DNA of 64,000 nucleotides from Sporomusa sphaeroides DSM 2875 (GCF_001941975.2 NZ_CP146991.1:104501-168500), one strand, 5' to 3'. Positions 26,527 to 36,964 are shown, numbered from the stretch's first letter. The notes: generated by a model from the sequence alone, not told the origin. Made by a program: numbers and translations.

Positions 26527-27306
26527 ATGAGTGACAAGGATTGGGAGTTGTTTAAGCAGAAGGTTCATACAAAGTCAGGTATTAACCTTAATGATTACAA
26601 GCCGGCGCAAATGCAGCGCCGTATTGGCAATATGATGAGCCGCCACGGAGCCGGCAGTTATGTCGATTTTTTTGGTAAGCTGGAGACCGACCAAAAGCTG
26701 TATAAGGATTTCGTCGATTTTCTTACCATTAATGTGACTGAATTTTTCCGGACGCCGGAGAAATTTGACGAACTGGAGAAAAGAGTTATTCCAGACCTCC
26801 TGAAACAGAGTGCTAAGCTCAATATTTGGAGTGCCGGCTGTTCCATTGGCGCCGAGCCTTATTCGTTAGCTATTATGCTTAATGAGCTGACACCACAGGT
26901 GAGACACCGTATTTTGGCCACAGATCTCGATATCGAGATGCTGGCCAAGGCTAAACAGGGAACCTATACAGCCAATGAACTCAAAAATATACCGTCTGCC
27001 AGACTTGCTAAATATTTTAAGCAGGCAGACGGCAAGGCCACAATCAATGACGATATTCGGGCAAAGGTGGAGTTTGGGCGTCATAATTTGCTGGTTGATA
27101 AGTTTGAAACCGGCTTTGACCTGATTTTGTGCCGCAATGTTGTTATTTACTTTACTGAGGCAGCCAAAGACAGTCTGTACCGCCGTTTTTTCGCTGCTTT
27201 GAAACCGGGCGGGGTACTGTTTGTCGGCGGTACGGAGGCGATACTCAATTTCCGCGATATCGGGTTCAGCCACTATTTGCCGTTCTTTTACCGCAAGCCT
27301 TTTTAG
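26527..27306 (+). CDS. cheR: CheR-type protein-glutamate O-methyltransferase
   Basis: A 259-residue SAM-dependent methyltransferase that methylates glutamates in chemoreceptors. The N-terminal helical domain holds QRRIGNMMSRHG and LTINVTEFFRTPEKF. The SAM-binding motif is WSAGCSIGAEPYSLA, which differs from the common CSxGEEPYS by Ala for Glu. CRNVVIYF follows in the C-terminal domain. It stands alone, without cheA, cheW or cheB nearby; two chemoreceptor genes lie 22 and 33 kb downstream. Confidence 0.93.
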   Translation: MSDKDWELFKQKVHTKSGINLNDYKPAQMQRRIGNMMSRHGAGSYVDFFGKLETDQKLYKDFVDFLTINVTEFFRTPEKFDELEKRVIPDLLKQSAKLNIWSAGCSIGAEPYSLAIMLNELTPQVRHRILATDLDIEMLAKAKQGTYTANELKNIPSARLAKYFKQADGKATINDDIRAKVEFGRHNLLVDKFETGFDLILCRNVVIYFTEAAKDSLYRRFFAALKPGGVLFVGGTEAILNFRDIGFSHYLPFFYRKPF

Positions 27307-27332
27307 TTGTAATCGCCCGGCAGGGGCGGCCG

Positions 27333-28490
27333 CTATAATAATCCCCAGTTGGACAGGCGGCGCACGGTATCCAGCCAGTGTCTGAGCAGGACCTTGCTTA
27401 CGGTGCGTTCTTCCACCGCGTTGCCGGCAACAAGATCAACTGTTTTTACGGCTTTATCCTGCACATAGAAAATGATTTCGCCGATTTTTTGGCCCTGGTA
27501 TACCGGGGCTTTTATTTTTTCCGGCAAATCCACTTCGACCGTCACTGCGGAATAATCGGCAGCATTGACTACCAGGGCGGCAGGGGCGGCTACCAGGGCA
27601 TCTACCATGCCTGTTATGCCGTTGTCTACCGGCAGTGAGGCAAATACCGCCCCCTGCTCGGCATATTCATACAGGTCGTAGGTATCAAAACCGTGCTTTA
27701 GCAGCATCATCGAATCAAACCAGCGCGAGTGATCATGCAGGACAACGGCAATGAGCTTTTGGTTGTTGCGGGTAGCGCTTGAAACCAGGCAGGGACCGGC
27801 CGCGTTGGTGGTACCGGTTTTTACGCCGTCAGCATCTTCCAGCATCCAGAGCAGTTTGTTGGTATTGCGGAGATTGCGGTCATGGCTTTTGCCTTTGCGG
27901 TCAAGCCATTCAATATTTGTTTCCTTGGTGCCGACAATTTCGGCAAATGTGGGGTTATTCAACGCATAGCGGGTAATCCAGGCCAAATCAAAAGCTGTGG
28001 ATGCATGGTTAGGGGCGCTAAGACCGTGCGGATTGCGGAAATGTGTGTGCAGTGCACCGATGCTGCCGGCTTTCTGGTTCATGATTGCCACAAAGGCATC
28101 CACCGAGCCTGCCAGGTGTTCGGCAATAGCTACCGCCGCGTCGTTGCCGGACCGGAGCAATAGCCCGGTAAGCAGTTCACGGAGTGTGATGCTTTGTCCG
28201 GGATAGAGATTGAGCGAAGAACCGGGGGTGGAGGCGGCATGGATACTTACCCGGGTTGTTTCGTCCAAACGGCCGCTCTCAATGGCGATAATGGCTGTCA
28301 TGATTTTGGTGGTGCTGGCCGGAGCCAGCTTTTTATTCATGTTTCGGTCATAAAGCACTTGCCCTGTCTTGGCATCCATTAGAACAGCCGCCTGAGCCGA
28401 CAGGGTTGGCGGCGCAGCTCCGGCAGTGCCGGCAGCCAGCCATAGGAAAAACGTAAGTAAGGCGGTACAACGTAAGACAATGCGGGTCAT
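27333..28490 (-). CDS. dacF: D-alanyl-D-alanine carboxypeptidase (PBP5/DacF family)
   Basis: A 385-residue low-molecular-weight penicillin-binding protein that trims the terminal D-Ala from peptidoglycan stems. A signal peptide (to about residue 25, GTAGAAPP) is followed by the serine peptidase domain. That domain has PASTTKIMTA (SxxK), RSGNDAAVA (SxN) and VKTGTTNAAG (KTG). A PBP5-type beta-rich C-terminal domain and a short amphipathic end come next. GGGGG precedes the ATG. The exact paralogue (DacF or DacB) cannot be settled from the sequence alone. Confidence 0.9.
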   Translation of the reverse strand: MTRIVLRCTALLTFFLWLAAGTAGAAPPTLSAQAAVLMDAKTGQVLYDRNMNKKLAPASTTKIMTAIIAIESGRLDETTRVSIHAASTPGSSLNLYPGQSITLRELLTGLLLRSGNDAAVAIAEHLAGSVDAFVAIMNQKAGSIGALHTHFRNPHGLSAPNHASTAFDLAWITRYALNNPTFAEIVGTKETNIEWLDRKGKSHDRNLRNTNKLLWMLEDADGVKTGTTNAAGPCLVSSATRNNQKLIAVVLHDHSRWFDSMMLLKHGFDTYDLYEYAEQGAVFASLPVDNGITGMVDALVAAPAALVVNAADYSAVTVEVDLPEKIKAPVYQGQKIGEIIFYVQDKAVKTVDLVAGNAVEERTVSKVLLRHWLDTVRRLSNWGLL

Positions 28491-28583
28491 GGGATACCCC
28501 CTTAGTGTTAGCTATCTTATTGTCATATCTGGCCCCCGGTCGGCGTAGTATCCAAAAAGGAGTACTGCATAGGGGGGATTGTA

Positions 28584-29375
28584 TTGCGTAATTTGCGCAA
28601 ACGGAGTTTTTTCAGTATAGCCGTGTTGGCTGTCGGCTTAGTATGCGGCCTGATATACGAAACCATGCTGGCAGTTGATGACAAATATCAGGTTATCCGT
28701 AAAGTGTCCACTACCCACAAAGTAGTGGCACTTACTATTGATGATGGTCCGCATCCTCAGGCCACGCCGGAAGTGCTGAAAGTTCTGCGGGACAAACAAG
28801 TAAAGGCCACTTTTTTTGTTTTGGGAGCCAATGCCCAGGTTCATCCTGGCATTACAGCCCAGACCCTGGCTGACGGGCACGAAATTGCTTCTCATGCTTA
28901 CAGCCATCAATTTCTCAACCGGATGTCGCTAACGGCGGCGGCGGCAGAGCTTGAACGGTCTGAGGCCATCCTTACCGGTATTGGCGCACCTAAGCCGACA
29001 CTCTTTCGCCCGCCAGGCGGCGGGTACAATGACCGCATTGTGGCAATGGCCCGTGAGCGGGGTTACACGACAGTATTGTGGTCTGTTGATAGTGGCGACT
29101 GGCGCCAATTACCTGTTGAACAAGTGGTTAAAACTATTATGGACAATGTCCGGCCAGGCAGTATCATCCTTATGCATGACGGACAATATCCGCTGCCTAC
29201 GCCGCAGGCCATAGGCATAGTTATTGATAACCTGCGCAGCCAGGATTATCAATTTGTGACGGTGAGCGAGCTGCTGCAATATTATGAGGCAGCCAGACCG
29301 GCCAGTACCTTGCGGTACTTAACATTAGGTACTACGGCTCGTATTGTTTCAAGTTCTGCCAGTGGGTATGAATGA
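28584..29375 (+). CDS. polysaccharide deacetylase, PdaB-like
   Basis: A 263-residue NodB-fold deacetylase anchored by an N-terminal membrane helix (about residues 8-26). The carbohydrate esterase 4 motifs are complete: LTIDDGPHP, SHAYSHQF (metal His pair), RPPGGGYN, SVDSGDW and ILMHDG. Relatives act on peptidoglycan during sporulation. Translation starts at TTG 28584 after AGGGGGG. The 3' end overlaps the convergent zinc-ribbon gene by 44 bp. The C-terminal tail after LLQYYEAA looks unstructured. Confidence 0.9.
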   Translation: MRNLRKRSFFSIAVLAVGLVCGLIYETMLAVDDKYQVIRKVSTTHKVVALTIDDGPHPQATPEVLKVLRDKQVKATFFVLGANAQVHPGITAQTLADGHEIASHAYSHQFLNRMSLTAAAAELERSEAILTGIGAPKPTLFRPPGGGYNDRIVAMARERGYTTVLWSVDSGDWRQLPVEQVVKTIMDNVRPGSIILMHDGQYPLPTPQAIGIVIDNLRSQDYQFVTVSELLQYYEAARPASTLRYLTLGTTARIVSSSASGYE

Positions 29376-29721
29376 GTTGATCATACCGGTGCATGGTCGC
29401 GGTACGTTCGTTTCGCAGGGCTTGAATAGCGCCCAGGGTTTTTTGGTCAAACGAATACACCTTATTTTTGGATATGGTCAACGGCTTTGCATATTCTTTG
29501 AGTTTGGTCGCCACCTTGCAGTTGGCTTTGGTCTCTTTGAGGATAACGGCCGGCTCTAACAGGTCGGAACCTTCGTAGCGGTGGATTAGACAGTTGGGCT
29601 GCAGGTGGTCGATTACATTTTTGTTGTCACCCGTGAAAATAAGCTCACCCCCGCAGCCCGGGCAGGCGGTCAAATTGTCCGGCAAATAATTATGACAGCC
29701 CATACATACAATTTCATTCAT
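29332..29721 (-). CDS. zinc-ribbon hypothetical protein
   Basis: A 129-residue protein with an N-terminal treble-clef/zinc-ribbon: CMGCHNYLPDNLTACPGCGG gives two CxxC pairs. The rest is mixed alpha/beta with a basic C-terminal helix (IQALRNERTATMHRYDQLIHTH). The ATG follows GGAGGG. Function unknown; nucleic-acid or protein binding is typical of such ribbons. It converges on and overlaps the deacetylase gene by 44 bp. Confidence 0.7.
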   Translation of the reverse strand: MNEIVCMGCHNYLPDNLTACPGCGGELIFTGDNKNVIDHLQPNCLIHRYEGSDLLEPAVILKETKANCKVATKLKEYAKPLTISKNKVYSFDQKTLGAIQALRNERTATMHRYDQLIHTHWQNLKQYEP

Positions 29722-29764
29722 TTACATCCCTCCGCCCTTATTGTGTCCGAAAAAATCGCCGGAT

Positions 29765-29817
29765 ATAAATGGAGACTTGATTCAGGTGGGATTTTAATTC
29801 TGTCTCAATTCTAGTCG
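29765..29817 (+). repeat. hairpin repeat element, copy 3 (partial)
   Basis: ATAAATGGAGACTTG is identical to the start of copy 1 (18422-18436). It is followed by TTCAGGTGGG, as in the minus-strand copy at 63490-63566. The right half has diverged. It lies in the divergent intergenic region upstream of the glycogen operon. Confidence 0.55.
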
Positions 29818-29902
29818 GATAAATGCTGGTTCTATATTTCCCTGCCCCTGCATATGGTAATCATGTCTGTCGGATGGCTAACTTTCAGGGAGGGGAGATT
29901 TT

Positions 29903-31060
29903 TTGGAAAATAAGGAATGGATTGCCATGATACTGGCACAAGGCAGTTGTCTGGGAGCATTAACGCAAGAAGTAGCCAAACCTGCCGTGCCGTTTGGCGG
30001 TCAGTATCGCATTATTGATTTTACTTTAAGCAATTGCCGGAATTCCGGCCTGGATACTGTGGGGATACTGACCCAGTATCAGCCGCTGCTGTTACATAGT
30101 TATGTCGGCAATGGCAGTGCCTGGGATCTTGATAGAAGAGACGGCGGGGTGCATATTCTGCCGCCTTTTTTCCGGGAGCAGGGTGGTGAATGGTATAAAG
30201 GAACGGCAGATGCTGTCTATCAGAATGTTGAATTTATCGAACATTTTGGGCCCGAGTATGTGGTGGTGCTGTCAGGCGACCATATTTATAAGATGAATTA
30301 TGCCGACATGCTCAGCCTGCACAAAGCCTGTCAGGCTGATGTGACTCTGGGGGTGCTTGAGGTGCCCCGGGAGGAAACCGGCCGGTTTGGCCTCATAGAT
30401 ATAGGTGTTGACGGACAAATAACAGGTTTGGGTGAGAAACTCCGCCAGACCAGGGGTAATCAGGTTTCCATGGGAGTGTATATTTTTTCCTGGAAAGTGT
30501 TAAAACAGTATTTGGAAAGAGATGCTGCCAGTTTTACATCCACCCATGATTTTGGCAAAGACATAATCCCTGCTTTGTTGGCTGCCGGCAAGCGCATATA
30601 TGCCTATAAGTTTGCCGGATATTGGCAGGATGTGGACACAATCAGCAGCTATTGGCAGACCAATATGGATATATTGGGGCTGGCCCCGAAACTGGTGCTG
30701 GATGATCCGGACTGGCCTGTATATTCGCCGCAGGTAAGTTTGCCGCCCCAGTATCACGGGCCGGGAGCTAAAGTGAGCAATTCGGCAATTGCCGGGGGAG
30801 TCACTGTTTTGGGAGAGGTGGAGAATTCTATTGTTTTTCCCGGTGTATATATTGGCCCGGGGGCTAAAATTAAGGACAGTATTATTATGCAGTATGCCCG
30901 GATCGAACGCGACACCACGCTGGCTGGCGCTATCATTACGGCCAATGCCGTAGTGAGTCCGGGAATGGCAGCTCATGCCGGGAACGGCGTCATTCCGGTT
31001 ATGGGCAACCGCCAGTTCATAACAGCGGAAATTTTGGCGAAAATTGAGCGGGCAGGCTGA
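29903..31060 (+). CDS. GlgC paralogue with a degenerate nucleotide-binding loop
   Basis: A 385-residue protein of the ADP-glucose pyrophosphorylase family, first gene of the glycogen operon. It is clearly related to the GlgC encoded at 33159 ([34 protein letters not shown]). However, the signature loop [13 protein letters not shown] reads [11 protein letters not shown], so it lacks two residues and the key arginine. The sugar-phosphate EKP motif reads EKL. The GDHIYKM aspartate is retained. It is probably a regulatory or structural subunit, as GlgD is for GlgC, rather than an efficient enzyme. TTG 29903 follows GGGAGGGGAG. Confidence 0.85.
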   Translation: MENKEWIAMILAQGSCLGALTQEVAKPAVPFGGQYRIIDFTLSNCRNSGLDTVGILTQYQPLLLHSYVGNGSAWDLDRRDGGVHILPPFFREQGGEWYKGTADAVYQNVEFIEHFGPEYVVVLSGDHIYKMNYADMLSLHKACQADVTLGVLEVPREETGRFGLIDIGVDGQITGLGEKLRQTRGNQVSMGVYIFSWKVLKQYLERDAASFTSTHDFGKDIIPALLAAGKRIYAYKFAGYWQDVDTISSYWQTNMDILGLAPKLVLDDPDWPVYSPQVSLPPQYHGPGAKVSNSAIAGGVTVLGEVENSIVFPGVYIGPGAKIKDSIIMQYARIERDTTLAGAIITANAVVSPGMAAHAGNGVIPVMGNRQFITAEILAKIERAG

Positions 31061-31178
31061 TTTAGTAATAATGAAAATTATGGAAAAATTAGCATGACAT
31101 AACAGGTATTTTCTCTGCCCAGGTAGAAGTAATATAGTAGATTTAGAACAGACTACTAACAACAGCAGGGGGTGGGTA

Positions 31179-33128
31179 GTGATGACTATGGCGTGGCTTA
31201 CCGATTATGATAAGTATTTATTCCATGAGGGCCGCAATACCCGCAGTTATACTATGCTGGGAGCGCATCTAGCCACAGCCGGCGGGGTGGCTGGCGCCTG
31301 GTTTGCCGTATGGGCGCCTCGTGCCAGAGCAGTCAGGGTTATCGGCAGTTTTAACAACTGGGACGGCAGCGGTCATGCCATGGTAAAGGCACGTGACTGC
31401 GGTGTGTGGGCGTTGTTTGTTTCCGGGGCTGCAGCGGGGGATTTGTATAAATACGAGATTGTTACCGGTAGCGGGGAAGTGCTGCATAAGGCCGACCCAT
31501 ATGCTTTTGCTGCCGAAGTCAGGCCGAATACAGCCTCAAAACTGGTCAGCCTGGAAGGCTATTGCTGGCAGGATGACGCTTGGCGTGAGGCCAAAGCCAA
31601 AAAGAGTCCTTATAACCAGCCGATGAATATCTATGAAGTGGATTTGGGTTCATGGAAGCGGGGCAGTGACCGCCAAAAGCTGTCCTACCGGGAGCTGGCG
31701 CTGGAACTGCCGCAGTATGCCGCCAGTATGGGCTATACCCATATTGAGTTGCTGCCTGTTGCCGAGCATCCGTTTGACGGTTCGTGGGGCTATCAGGCCA
31801 CCGGTTATTATGCTGTTACCAGCCGTTACGGCGAGCCGGAAGACTTTATGTATTTTGTTGATTGCTGCCATCGGCAGGGAATCGGGGTCATTCTGGACTG
31901 GGTTCCCGGACATTTTTGCAAAGATGCTCATGGACTGGCCTGCTTTGACGGTACAACCCTCTACGAATACAGTGACTGGCGGCGCGAGAATCGCGGCTGG
32001 GGTACGGCCAATTTTGACCTTAGCCGGCCGGAAGTGGTGAGCTTTTTAATTTCAAATGCGCTATTTTGGCTGGAGGTCTACCATATTGACGGCCTGCGGA
32101 TTGACGCGGTGGCCAACATGCTGTACCTCAATTATGGCCGTGATCAGGGCGATTGGGAACCTAACTGCCAGGGCGGGACGGAAAATTTGGAAGCCGTCAG
32201 CTTTTTGCAGCAGCTTAATGAAGCTGTTTTTGCCAATTATCCGGCGGCGCTGGTGATTGCCGAGGACTCGACAGCCTGGCCGCTGGTTACTCAACCGACT
32301 TATTTGGGTGGTTTAGGGTTTAATTTTAAATGGAATATGGGCTGGATGAACGATATGCTGCGCTATATGGCGCTGGATCCGCTTCATCGTCAGCATCATC
32401 ATAATCTGGTGACTTTTTCTTTCATGTATGCTTTTTCCGAAAACTTTGTCCTGCCTTTATCCCATGATGAGGTAGTACATGGCAAGAAATCGCTGCTGGA
32501 TAAAATGCCGGGTGATTACTGGCAGAAGTTTGCCAATCTCCGGGCCTTTTACGCCTATATGATGGCCCATCCCGGCAAAAAGCTGTTGTTTATGGGCGGG
32601 GAGTTTGGTCAATTCATTGAATGGAATTACCAGGACAGTTTGGACTGGCATTTACTTGATTACGAAATGCACGGTAAACTGCTGGACTATGTTAAAGCGC
32701 TGAATCACTTTTATCTGGAACATCCGGCTTTGTGGCAAAACGAGCAGGATTGGCAGGGCTTTTCCTGGATTGATTGTCACAACAGCGAGCAGAGTGTCCT
32801 GGTGTTTAAACGGCAAGGGAAAGAAGCCGGTGAGTTTATTATCGCTGTGCTGAATTTTACGCCGGTTGTCCGGCAGGAGTTCCGGCTGGGTGTACCGGCT
32901 GCCCGGCATTATGTCGAAGTACTCAACAGCGACAGGCCGGTATATGGCGGGTCAGGCCAGGAAAATCCGGGAGAGCTTATTCCGGAGACCGTTGCCTGGC
33001 ATGGTCAGCCTAACTCTCTTCTTATTACGCTGCCACCCTTGGCGGCTGTGTATTTAAAACCGGTTGGCGCCAGTTGTCCGGAAGCAACTGGGGGAGACCT
33101 TGAAGATACCGGTGTTGTTGCAGATTAA
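31179..33128 (+). CDS. glgB: 1,4-alpha-glucan branching enzyme
   Basis: A 649-residue GH13 branching enzyme that introduces alpha-1,6 branches into glycogen. An N-terminal CBM48-like domain (WAPRARAVRVIGSFNNWDG) is followed by the TIM barrel. Catalytic segments are GLRIDAVANML (nucleophile Asp), VIAEDST (acid Glu) and LPLSHDEVVHGKKS (transition-state Asp). A C-terminal beta domain completes it. GGGGGTGGG precedes the start; a second in-frame ATG lies two codons on. It belongs to the operon beginning at 29903. Confidence 0.96.
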   Translation: MMTMAWLTDYDKYLFHEGRNTRSYTMLGAHLATAGGVAGAWFAVWAPRARAVRVIGSFNNWDGSGHAMVKARDCGVWALFVSGAAAGDLYKYEIVTGSGEVLHKADPYAFAAEVRPNTASKLVSLEGYCWQDDAWREAKAKKSPYNQPMNIYEVDLGSWKRGSDRQKLSYRELALELPQYAASMGYTHIELLPVAEHPFDGSWGYQATGYYAVTSRYGEPEDFMYFVDCCHRQGIGVILDWVPGHFCKDAHGLACFDGTTLYEYSDWRRENRGWGTANFDLSRPEVVSFLISNALFWLEVYHIDGLRIDAVANMLYLNYGRDQGDWEPNCQGGTENLEAVSFLQQLNEAVFANYPAALVIAEDSTAWPLVTQPTYLGGLGFNFKWNMGWMNDMLRYMALDPLHRQHHHNLVTFSFMYAFSENFVLPLSHDEVVHGKKSLLDKMPGDYWQKFANLRAFYAYMMAHPGKKLLFMGGEFGQFIEWNYQDSLDWHLLDYEMHGKLLDYVKALNHFYLEHPALWQNEQDWQGFSWIDCHNSEQSVLVFKRQGKEAGEFIIAVLNFTPVVRQEFRLGVPAARHYVEVLNSDRPVYGGSGQENPGELIPETVAWHGQPNSLLITLPPLAAVYLKPVGASCPEATGGDLEDTGVVAD

Positions 33129-33158
33129 AAAGGACTACATAGGGGAGAGTGGAGCACT

Positions 33159-34361
33159 ATGCGAAGCAAGGAATGTGTTGCCATGATTTTAGCCGGCGGT
33201 CAGGGAAGCAGACTGGGGGCGCTGACCAAAAAGCTGGCCAAGCCGGCTGTACCGTTTGGCGGCAAGTATCGCATCATTGATTTCCCGCTGAGCAATTGTT
33301 ATAACTCCGGCATTGATACTGTCGGCGTGCTGACCCAGTACCAGCCATTAGCCCTTCATTCCTATATTGGTATTGGAAGTGCCTGGGACCTCGACCGCCG
33401 CAACGGCGGAGTGTATGTACTGCCGCCATATGTCCGGGAAAAAAGCGGCGAATGGTACAAAGGCACGGCAGATGCCATTTATCAGAACTTTAATTTTATC
33501 GAAATGTTTAACCCGGAATATGTGCTGATCCTGTCAGGCGATCACATTTATAAAATGGATTATTCGCTGATGCTTGATTATCATAAAACCAAGCAGGCTG
33601 ATGTTACCATTGCTGTTATTGAGGTGCCGTGGGAGGAAGCCGGCCGGTTTGGCATTATGAATACGGCAGCCGAGGATTGTATTGTGGAATTTGAGGAAAA
33701 ACCCAAGAATCCAAAAAACAACCTGGCTTCCATGGGAATATACGTATTTAGCTGGCCGGCACTCAGAGCCTATCTGGCGGCCGATGCTGCCGATACCAGC
33801 TCCAGCCATGACTTTGGTAAAAATGTCATCCCCAGGATGCTGGCCGGTGGTGAGCGCCTGTATGCTTACCGCTTCAGCGGCTACTGGAAGGATGTTGGCA
33901 CAGTCGAAAGTTTTTGGGAAGCCAACATGGATTTGCTCAGTGATGAACCGACGCTCAATTTGTATGATCCCAGCTGGCGGATTTATTCTGTCAGCCCTGC
34001 GCAGCCGCCGCATTTTGTGGCAGATACGGCGCAGATTATTTGTTCGATGATCACGGAAGGCTGCCAAATACACGGCCAGGTGGAAAATTCCGTATTGTTT
34101 CCCGGCGTGTATGTGGGGGCAGGTGCCAGGGTAAAGGATTCTATTATTATGCCTTACACGACTATTGGTGCCAATGCCGTTATTAATAAAGCCATTATCG
34201 GCCGCAAATCAGTCATTGAAGCCGGCGCTCAGATTGGCACAGATGAAATAACTGAGCAGGAGGCAACCCGCTGGTTTTCCGGGATAACCTTAATTGGCGA
34301 TAACCTGACAATTACCAGCGAGACTAAGATTAAGCGCAATGCCCTGCTTGCCCGTTCGTAA
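33159..34361 (+). CDS. glgC: glucose-1-phosphate adenylyltransferase
   Basis: A 400-residue ADP-glucose pyrophosphorylase, the committed step to glycogen. The nucleotide loop [27 protein letters not shown], catalytic [10 protein letters not shown] and sugar-phosphate FEEKPKNP are all intact. The C-terminal beta-helix is present. It is presumably the catalytic partner of GlgD, encoded 43 bp downstream, and perhaps of the degenerate paralogue upstream. A GGGGAG ribosome site precedes the ATG. Confidence 0.96.
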   Translation: MRSKECVAMILAGGQGSRLGALTKKLAKPAVPFGGKYRIIDFPLSNCYNSGIDTVGVLTQYQPLALHSYIGIGSAWDLDRRNGGVYVLPPYVREKSGEWYKGTADAIYQNFNFIEMFNPEYVLILSGDHIYKMDYSLMLDYHKTKQADVTIAVIEVPWEEAGRFGIMNTAAEDCIVEFEEKPKNPKNNLASMGIYVFSWPALRAYLAADAADTSSSHDFGKNVIPRMLAGGERLYAYRFSGYWKDVGTVESFWEANMDLLSDEPTLNLYDPSWRIYSVSPAQPPHFVADTAQIICSMITEGCQIHGQVENSVLFPGVYVGAGARVKDSIIMPYTTIGANAVINKAIIGRKSVIEAGAQIGTDEITEQEATRWFSGITLIGDNLTITSETKIKRNALLARS

Positions 34362-34404
34362 GCTTCCGGCGCAAAGCAGCATGGTTATGAAGGGAGGAAG
34401 TCTA

Positions 34405-35526
34405 TTGAAGAATGTAATGGGTTTGATCAATTTGCATGAGAGTCATGACCTGCTCCGGGAGATAACCAAAAACCGGCCGCTGGCCGCGATTCCGTTTGGT
34501 GGCCGGTATCGCTTGATTGATTTTGTGCTGTCAAATTTTATCAATTCCGGCATAACCAATGTGGGCATTTTATCTGCCGGCAATTCGCGTTCGCTTATGG
34601 ACCATATCCGTTCAGGCAAGGAGTGGGATCTGGCCCGGAAGCGGGATGGCCTGTTTATCCTGCCTTCGTTGCAGACCGACAACGTGCAGGGGGCATTTCC
34701 CAAAGACCTGGTGGATTTTTTCAATAATCTTGATTATATTAGAAGCAGCCGGCAGCGCTATGTTCTGCTTTCAGGCAGCCGGGCAGTTTGTAATATTAAT
34801 TATGAGGCCGCGTTTCGTTTTCACCAGGAAAAAAACGCCGATATAACCATATTATACAAAGAATACAGTGACACCGATGTCCGGCAGATGACCGGCGCCA
34901 CCCTGCTGGAAACCACGTCCGACGGCCGGATTGTGGATATGGAGATTTGTCCGGTCAGCGCCCGTAGTAACAAATTATCGCTGGCCATGTACCTGATGGA
35001 GCGCAGCTTGTTTGTTGATTTAATTGATGCCAGTGTGGCGCGGGGCGGGACGAATCTGGCACGCGATTGTTTTCTTAAAAACCTGGAGAATCTCAGAATT
35101 TATGGATTTCCTTTTCAGGGTTATTTGGCCCAGATTAATTCGGTGCAGGATTATTTTAGTCACAGTATGGCGCTGTTAACTCCCGCGGTATGGCAGGAAC
35201 TCTTTTTTTCCAACGGCTCCATTTACACGAAGGTTAAGGATGCGGCCCCCGCCAAATACCAGCAGGACGCTCAGGTTAGAAGTTCGCTTGTCGCCAATGG
35301 TTCGGTAATCGCCGGGAAGGTGGAAAACAGTATTTTGTTCCGTGGTGCTAAGATTCATAAAGACGCCCGGATTACCAACAGCATTATTATGCAAAACGGG
35401 GAGGTCGGACCGGGAGCAATTATCGAGAATGTCATTTGTGACAAAGATGTCAAAATTACAGCAGGCAAACGGCTTAAGGGGGAATTAAACCACCCCATTG
35501 TCATTACGAAGGGAACGGTGATTTAA
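34405..35526 (+). CDS. glgD: ADP-glucose pyrophosphorylase regulatory subunit GlgD
   Basis: A 373-residue GlgD, the non-catalytic partner of GlgC in Firmicutes. The N-terminal nucleotide loop is missing (KNVMGLINLHESHDLL) and the catalytic GDH is replaced by SGSRAVCN, as expected for this subunit. The fold is otherwise the same: FGGRYRLIDFVLSN and a C-terminal beta-helix. TTG 34405, after GGGAGGAAG, gives the family's usual start; the ATG at 34339 would overlap glgC without a ribosome site. Confidence 0.94.
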   Translation: MKNVMGLINLHESHDLLREITKNRPLAAIPFGGRYRLIDFVLSNFINSGITNVGILSAGNSRSLMDHIRSGKEWDLARKRDGLFILPSLQTDNVQGAFPKDLVDFFNNLDYIRSSRQRYVLLSGSRAVCNINYEAAFRFHQEKNADITILYKEYSDTDVRQMTGATLLETTSDGRIVDMEICPVSARSNKLSLAMYLMERSLFVDLIDASVARGGTNLARDCFLKNLENLRIYGFPFQGYLAQINSVQDYFSHSMALLTPAVWQELFFSNGSIYTKVKDAAPAKYQQDAQVRSSLVANGSVIAGKVENSILFRGAKIHKDARITNSIIMQNGEVGPGAIIENVICDKDVKITAGKRLKGELNHPIVITKGTVI

Positions 35527-35527
35527 T

Positions 35528-36964
35528 ATGCGAAAAGTTTTATTTGTGGCATCTGAGGCTGCACCGTTTGCCAAAACCGGCGGTTTAGGTGATGTGATTG
35601 GCTCGCTGCCAAAAGCGCTTACCGCGCAAGGCGGCGATATTCGGGTAATTATGCCTAAGTATAGTTGTATTCCGGACGAATTTGTCTCCCGGATGGTTAA
35701 GCGGGCCACCTTTACCGTATCTGTCGGCTGGCGCAGGCAGTATGCGGGACTGTATGAGCTTGACTTTCAGGGGGTTACCTGGTATTTCATCGACAATGAA
35801 TATTATTTTAAGCGCGAGGGCCTGTATGGCTATTATGACGAGGCCGAGCGGTTTGCCTATTTTTGCCGGGCGGTGCTTGAGGCGTTGCCGCGACTGGACT
35901 TTATGCCTGAAATCATTCACTGCCATGACTGGCAGACCGGGCCGCTGGCGGCTATGCTTAAACTCCAATATATTGACAGAAATGAATATGCGGGTGTCAA
36001 AACGGTATTCACCATTCATAATCTAATGTATCAGGGGATTTTCCCCAGTGATATTTTGGTAGACCTGTTAGGTTTGCCGACCAGTGCGTTTACCGCCGAT
36101 GGTCTGGAGTTCTACGGGCAGGTCAACTTTTTGAAAGGAGGTCTGGCGTTTAGCGATCAGATAACCACTGTCAGCAAATCGTATGCCGAGGAGATGCAAT
36201 ATCCTTATTTCGGGGAAAAACTGGAGGGTATCTTGGCCAAACGCCGGGCTGATATTTGCGGGATTGTAAACGGCATTGACTATGAAACTTATAATCCGGC
36301 CGGGGATAGTTTCATCTATACCAATTATACCTGGCGGGGAACCACCAAACGTCTTGACAACAAAATCAAACTCCAGGCCGAACTGGGTTTGTCTGTAGGC
36401 AAACACATTCCGCTTATTGGCATGGTTTCCCGGCTGGTGGATTCCAAGGGGCTGGATCTGATTGCTCATGTCATGGCAGAATTGCTGGACCTTGATGTAC
36501 AGCTGGTGGTGCTGGGAACCGGTGAAAGGCGCTTTGAAAACCTGTTTGCCTATGCGGCAGGCTGCCGCCCGGATAAAGTATCGGCCAAGATTACTTTTTC
36601 TGACGATTTGGCCCATAAGATTTATGCCGGTTCTGACATGTTTCTTATGCCGTCCCGGTTTGAGCCTTGCGGTATCGGGCAGCTGATCGCGCTCCGGTAT
36701 GGCAGTATTCCTATTGTCCGGGAAATCGGCGGCCTTAAGGATACTGTTATCCGCTTCCAGCCGGAAACCGGTGAAGGCAATGGTTTTACTTTTATTAATT
36801 ATAATGCTCATGAAATGCTGGGTACTATTAAAGAAGCTGTGCTCTTATACCAGGACCGGACCGAGTGGAGTAAGCTGGTTAAGAATGCTATGCGCTCTGA
36901 CAACAGCTGGAGTCATTCGGCCGGCGAGTATTGCCGGATGTATGAGAGTTTGATTGCCGGCTAG
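35528..36964 (+). CDS. glgA: glycogen synthase
   Basis: A 478-residue GT5 starch/glycogen synthase using ADP-glucose. The N-terminal ADP-glucose site is AKTGGLGDVIGSLP (KxGGL), and the C-terminal nucleotide site lies around PSRFEPCGIGQL. NGIDYETYNP is a family landmark. It begins one base after the glgD stop, so translation is probably coupled. Confidence 0.97.
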   Translation: MRKVLFVASEAAPFAKTGGLGDVIGSLPKALTAQGGDIRVIMPKYSCIPDEFVSRMVKRATFTVSVGWRRQYAGLYELDFQGVTWYFIDNEYYFKREGLYGYYDEAERFAYFCRAVLEALPRLDFMPEIIHCHDWQTGPLAAMLKLQYIDRNEYAGVKTVFTIHNLMYQGIFPSDILVDLLGLPTSAFTADGLEFYGQVNFLKGGLAFSDQITTVSKSYAEEMQYPYFGEKLEGILAKRRADICGIVNGIDYETYNPAGDSFIYTNYTWRGTTKRLDNKIKLQAELGLSVGKHIPLIGMVSRLVDSKGLDLIAHVMAELLDLDVQLVVLGTGERRFENLFAYAAGCRPDKVSAKITFSDDLAHKIYAGSDMFLMPSRFEPCGIGQLIALRYGSIPIVREIGGLKDTVIRFQPETGEGNGFTFINYNAHEMLGTIKEAVLLYQDRTEWSKLVKNAMRSDNSWSHSAGEYCRMYESLIAG

